A stretch of DNA of 8,963 nt. Source: Pseudohongiella sp. Its GTDB lineage: Bacteria; Pseudomonadota; Gammaproteobacteria; Pseudomonadales; Pseudohongiellaceae. The DNA lies in the NCBI GenBank assembly GCA_030652635.1, contig JAUSPW010000459.1, positions 1 through 8,963 on the forward strand. The letters run 5' to 3'. The notes under the pieces were generated by a model. That model was not told the DNA's origin and did no database searches. It saw nothing but the letters and a program-made list of their open reading frames with translations. Made by a program: the position numbers and the translations under genes. Shown piece after piece: positions 7,222 through 8,963 of the stretch (positions within the stretch are counted from its first letter, which is position 1; each line of letters begins with the position of its first letter).

Positions 7222-8202
7222 ATGCGTCGATGTATTCCCCTGATTCTGGTGGCAGGCATGCTCAATGCCTGCGGGCGTGGTGATGATGCCGCCCCCGCCC
7301 CAGAGTCCGCCATAGTTCAAATGCCAACTGTACAGGAAGTCACCGCTGCCGACATCGTTGAAGCGCAGTCATTCCTCGGGTCGCCCTTGATCCGGCAAAT
7401 GGATTTCCCAAACCGCGCTCAGCTTGAAAGTAATCTGATTGCAGCCCAGGCAGAACTCGATGCCAATCCCGGCAGCGCTGACGCCTTGATCTGGTTGGGC
7501 AGACGCCAGGCTTACCTGTGGCAGTACCAGGACGCAATCAATACATTTACCCGAGGCATAGAGCAATTTCCTGACGATCCACGCTTTTATCGTCATCGCG
7601 GCCACCGCTATGTGACCGTGCGCAACCTGGATGCTGCCATCGCTGACTTTGAAAAAGCGGCGACCCTGTTTGAGGGACAACCGGATCAGGTTGAGCCAGA
7701 TGGCGCACCCAACCCTCAGAACATTCCACGCAGTACCCTGCAGTTTAATGTCTGGTACCACCTGGGGCTTGCCTATTATTTAAAAGGTGATTTTGAAAGT
7801 GCCCTGCGTGCTTATGAAGAATGTATGCAAGTGTCTGACAACGATGACTCAATAGTTGCCACAGCCGATTGGTACTGGATGTCATTGATGCGACTTGGCC
7901 GCAGCGATGAAGCAGCTACGTTGTTGGAAATGATCAATCCTGATATGGACATCATCGAGAATGACTCCTACCTGCGCCGCATGTTGATGTACAAGGGTCA
8001 GGCGACCCCTGAGAGTCTGTTGGATACCTCAACGGCTGATGACCTGACGATCGCGACTCAAGGTTACGGTGTCGGAAACTGGTATCTGGTGAACGGCGAC
8101 ACCACGATGGCGAGGCAGATATTCGAGCGCGTGCTGGCTGGCCGCTCGTGGTCGGCATTTGGTTACATCGCCGCAGAGGCAGAGCTGGCACGTATGCGCT
8201 AA
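7222..8202 (+). CDS. Tetratricopeptide-repeat lipoprotein
   Basis: The 326-residue product begins with a lipoprotein signal, MRRCIPLILVAGMLNA, then Cys17 in the lipobox LNAC. Gly at +2 predicts the outer membrane, inner leaflet. A low-complexity Ala/Pro linker follows (21-36). TPR-like helical pairs are visible at about 86-119 (WLGRRQAYLWQYQDAINTF), 120-153 (DAAIADFEKA), 175-208 (WYHLGLAYYLKGDFESALRAY), 213-240 and 281-314. TPRs are protein-binding scaffolds, so it probably assembles or modulates an envelope complex; I do not recognise a named family. The overall plan resembles NlpI of E. coli, a TPR lipoprotein encoded beside deaD there, but the likeness is of layout and not proof of homology. 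ATG 7222 is chosen because AAGGA (7208-7212) is 9 nt upstream and the signal starts there; GTG 7186 would bury the lipoprotein signal. Confidence 0.85.
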   Translation: MRRCIPLILVAGMLNACGRGDDAAPAPESAIVQMPTVQEVTAADIVEAQSFLGSPLIRQMDFPNRAQLESNLIAAQAELDANPGSADALIWLGRRQAYLWQYQDAINTFTRGIEQFPDDPRFYRHRGHRYVTVRNLDAAIADFEKAATLFEGQPDQVEPDGAPNPQNIPRSTLQFNVWYHLGLAYYLKGDFESALRAYEECMQVSDNDDSIVATADWYWMSLMRLGRSDEAATLLEMINPDMDIIENDSYLRRMLMYKGQATPESLLDTSTADDLTIATQGYGVGNWYLVNGDTTMARQIFERVLAGRSWSAFGYIAAEAELARMR

Positions 8203-8210
8203 AGAAATCC

Positions 8211-8231
8211 CGCAGAGTTTCACACTCTGCG
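8211..8231 (+). terminator. Stem-loop after the TPR lipoprotein gene
   Basis: CGCAGAGT (8211-8218) pairs perfectly with ACTCTGCG (8224-8231) around the loop TTCAC, starting 8 nt after the stop codon. No T-run follows; the next bases are the -35 box of the marR promoter. It is a plausible transcript 3'-end structure or Rho-assisted terminator, not a canonical intrinsic one. Confidence 0.5.
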
Positions 8232-8232
8232 C

Positions 8233-8260
8233 TTGCCAATATGATAAGCAGGCTTATAAT
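8233..8260 (+). promoter_or_regulatory. Strong sigma70-type promoter of the marR-emrA operon
   Basis: TTGCCA (8233-8238, five of six consensus bases) and TATAAT (8255-8260, perfect) are separated by 16 bp. This is the best-matching promoter in the window. Transcription should begin near 8267, giving a leader of about 27 nt to the GTG at 8294. The -10 box lies inside the palindrome at 8248-8268. Confidence 0.75.
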
Positions 8261-8268
8261 AAGTCTGC
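8248..8268. promoter_or_regulatory. Probable MarR-type operator overlapping the -10 box
   Basis: Left arm GCAGGCTTAT (8248-8257) and right arm ATAAGTCTGC (8259-8268) are inverted repeats with one mismatch around a single central A. The symmetry extends one more base pair each side (8247, 8269), and with a one-base bulge to GATA (8243-8246) and TATC (8269-8272). The left half also contains ATAAGCAGGCTTAT, so ATAAG/CTTAT units occur three times in alternating orientation. MarR dimers bind AT-centred palindromes of about this size, often over the promoter of their own gene. A bound dimer here would block RNA polymerase. Binding by this particular protein is inferred from position. Confidence 0.65.
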
Positions 8269-8278
8269 TATCAAATTT

Positions 8279-8286
8279 GGTGAGAG
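8279..8286 (+). promoter_or_regulatory. Ribosome binding site fixing the MarR GTG start
   Basis: GGTGAGAG ends 7 nt before GTG 8294. It lies downstream of the predicted transcription start near 8267, whereas the open frame extends back to 8159 inside the preceding gene. This site and the promoter position together select GTG 8294. Confidence 0.6.
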
Positions 8287-8293
8287 TATTACT

Positions 8294-8767
8294 GTGGCAA
8301 AAGCAGACACGATCAAAGAACAGAGTATCGACCTGAATAACAGTCTTGGGTTTGTGATTCACGACGTTGCACGTCTGATGCGGTGGAATTTTGATCGCAA
8401 ATCTCAGGATCTTGGGCTGACTCGATCACAATGGTCGGTGCTGGCCAGCCTGAAACGTTGTGATGGTGCCCAGCAAAAAACGCTGGCCAGTTTGCTGGAT
8501 ATTGCGCCTATCAGTCTGGCAAGACACATCGATCGACTGCAACAGGATGGCTGGGTCACCCGTCAGGATGACCCGGACGACAGGCGCGCCAAGCGCGTGT
8601 TCCTCACTGACAAGGCACATGACATCCTGGCCGAACTGCAAACGCTTGGCCAACAGGTCCGGGCGGAAGCCCTTGCCGGTATCACTCCCGCTGAAGAACA
8701 ACAATTACTACAGCTCCTGCTCCGCATGCGAGGCAATCTTGCCTTGCCAGCAAACCCCGTAATTTAA
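8294..8767 (+). CDS. MarR-family transcriptional repressor
   Basis: The product is a cytoplasmic winged-helix DNA-binding protein of 157 residues, the usual MarR length. LGLTRSQWSVLASL (40-53) starts the DNA-binding domain, residues about 71-86 (PISLARHIDRLQQDGW) give the recognition helix, and DPDDRRAKRVFLTDKA (93-108) is the wing with the D-x-R-x(4-5)-L-T signature. Helices at both ends (14-38 and 109-148) would form the dimer interface and ligand pocket. MarR repressors release DNA on binding phenolic or other toxic ligands, or on oxidation of cysteines; the only Cys here is at 56. The gene lies 16 nt before an EmrA/HlyD-type gene, the arrangement of marR/emrR-linked drug efflux operons, so it most likely controls that operon and itself through the palindrome at 8248-8268. 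GTG 8294 is chosen over longer starts, which would overlap the TPR gene and precede the promoter. Confidence 0.92.
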   Translation: MAKADTIKEQSIDLNNSLGFVIHDVARLMRWNFDRKSQDLGLTRSQWSVLASLKRCDGAQQKTLASLLDIAPISLARHIDRLQQDGWVTRQDDPDDRRAKRVFLTDKAHDILAELQTLGQQVRAEALAGITPAEEQQLLQLLLRMRGNLALPANPVI

Positions 8768-8783
8768 TTTTTCAGGTGAAAAA

Positions 8784-8963
8784 ATGATTTCCGCAAAAAC
8801 AGTCAAACATGTCGCCATGTTGATTCTCGGCCCACTGGTCATTGCTGCCATCAGTGCCGTGGTGTACCTGAACGGAGGGCGCATTGTCAGTACCGATAAT
8901 GCCTACGTGAAAGCGCAGATTATTGATGTCAGCAGCGAAATCTCCGGTCAGGTGACCCGTGTC
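8784..8963 (+). CDS. EmrA/HlyD-type membrane fusion protein (partial, 5' end)
   Basis: Only the first 60 codons are present; the frame stays open to the window end. The product begins with a short cytoplasmic stretch, one transmembrane segment (about residues 11-28, LILGPLVIAAISAVVYL), then STDNAYVKAQIIDVSSEISG (37-56), the signature of the HlyD/EmrA periplasmic adaptor family at the start of the first beta-barrel/biotinyl-like region. These adaptors link an inner-membrane pump, usually an EmrB-type major facilitator transporter, to an outer-membrane channel and export hydrophobic drugs. ATG 8784 has a ribosome site AGGTGA (8774-8779) and follows the marR stop by 16 nt, so the two are almost certainly co-transcribed. 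The pump gene is expected just beyond the window but is not seen. An aromatic-acid exporter adaptor (AaeA type) is an alternative assignment. Confidence 0.85.
   Translation, partial: MISAKTVKHVAMLILGPLVIAAISAVVYLNGGRIVSTDNAYVKAQIIDVSSEISGQVTRV

Noticed and set aside
8159..8293. Upstream extension of the MarR frame to an ATG inside the TPR gene
   Set aside because: The added residues would overlap the preceding gene, precede the predicted promoter, and exceed the normal MarR length; GTG 8294 has a good ribosome site.

Overview
The window reads as an ordinary chromosomal stretch from a Gram-negative gammaproteobacterium, probably marine or environmental. The support is the protein families: a periplasmic glycerophosphodiesterase that closely follows the E. 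coli GlpQ pattern, a DeaD/CsdA-type helicase with a DbpA-like RNA-binding domain, a lipoprotein with a short lipobox signal, a DUF5916 predicted outer-membrane protein, and a MarR/EmrA-type efflux cassette. Promoters have sigma70-like TATAAT boxes. I cannot name a genus. All convincing genes lie on the + strand, and I see no phage, IS, CRISPR, tRNA or rRNA signal.

Layout: 1-181 is non-coding as far as I can tell and carries a pair of 11-bp near-identical direct repeats. 182-2668 is a secreted CBM9-like plus DUF5916 protein. 2760-3824 is glpQ. The 126-nt gap before the helicase holds an 11-bp stem-loop and a promoter with a perfect TATAAT and a GC-rich discriminator. 3951-6443 is deaD with an unusually long, arginine-rich disordered tail. 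After a gap with another stem-loop, 6572-7141 is an exported redoxin with a CPYC motif and 7222-8202 is a TPR lipoprotein, separated by a gap with a perfect 14-bp palindrome. From 8294 a MarR-family repressor gene is followed after 16 nt by the start of an EmrA/HlyD-type membrane fusion protein gene that runs off the window end.

How the genes work together: most are probably separate transcription units. GlpQ would release glycerol-3-phosphate from glycerophosphodiesters in the periplasm, DeaD would remodel RNA (ribosome assembly, mRNA decay), and the redoxin and TPR lipoprotein are envelope proteins of unproven role. The clearest regulatory unit is at the right end: a strong promoter whose -10 box sits in the middle of a near-perfect 21-bp palindrome lies directly in front of marR-emrA, which fits an autorepressed, ligand-inducible drug-efflux operon. 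I found no convincing new biological system. The most useful leads are that operator, the long DeaD tail, and the undefined DUF5916 and TPR lipoprotein genes.
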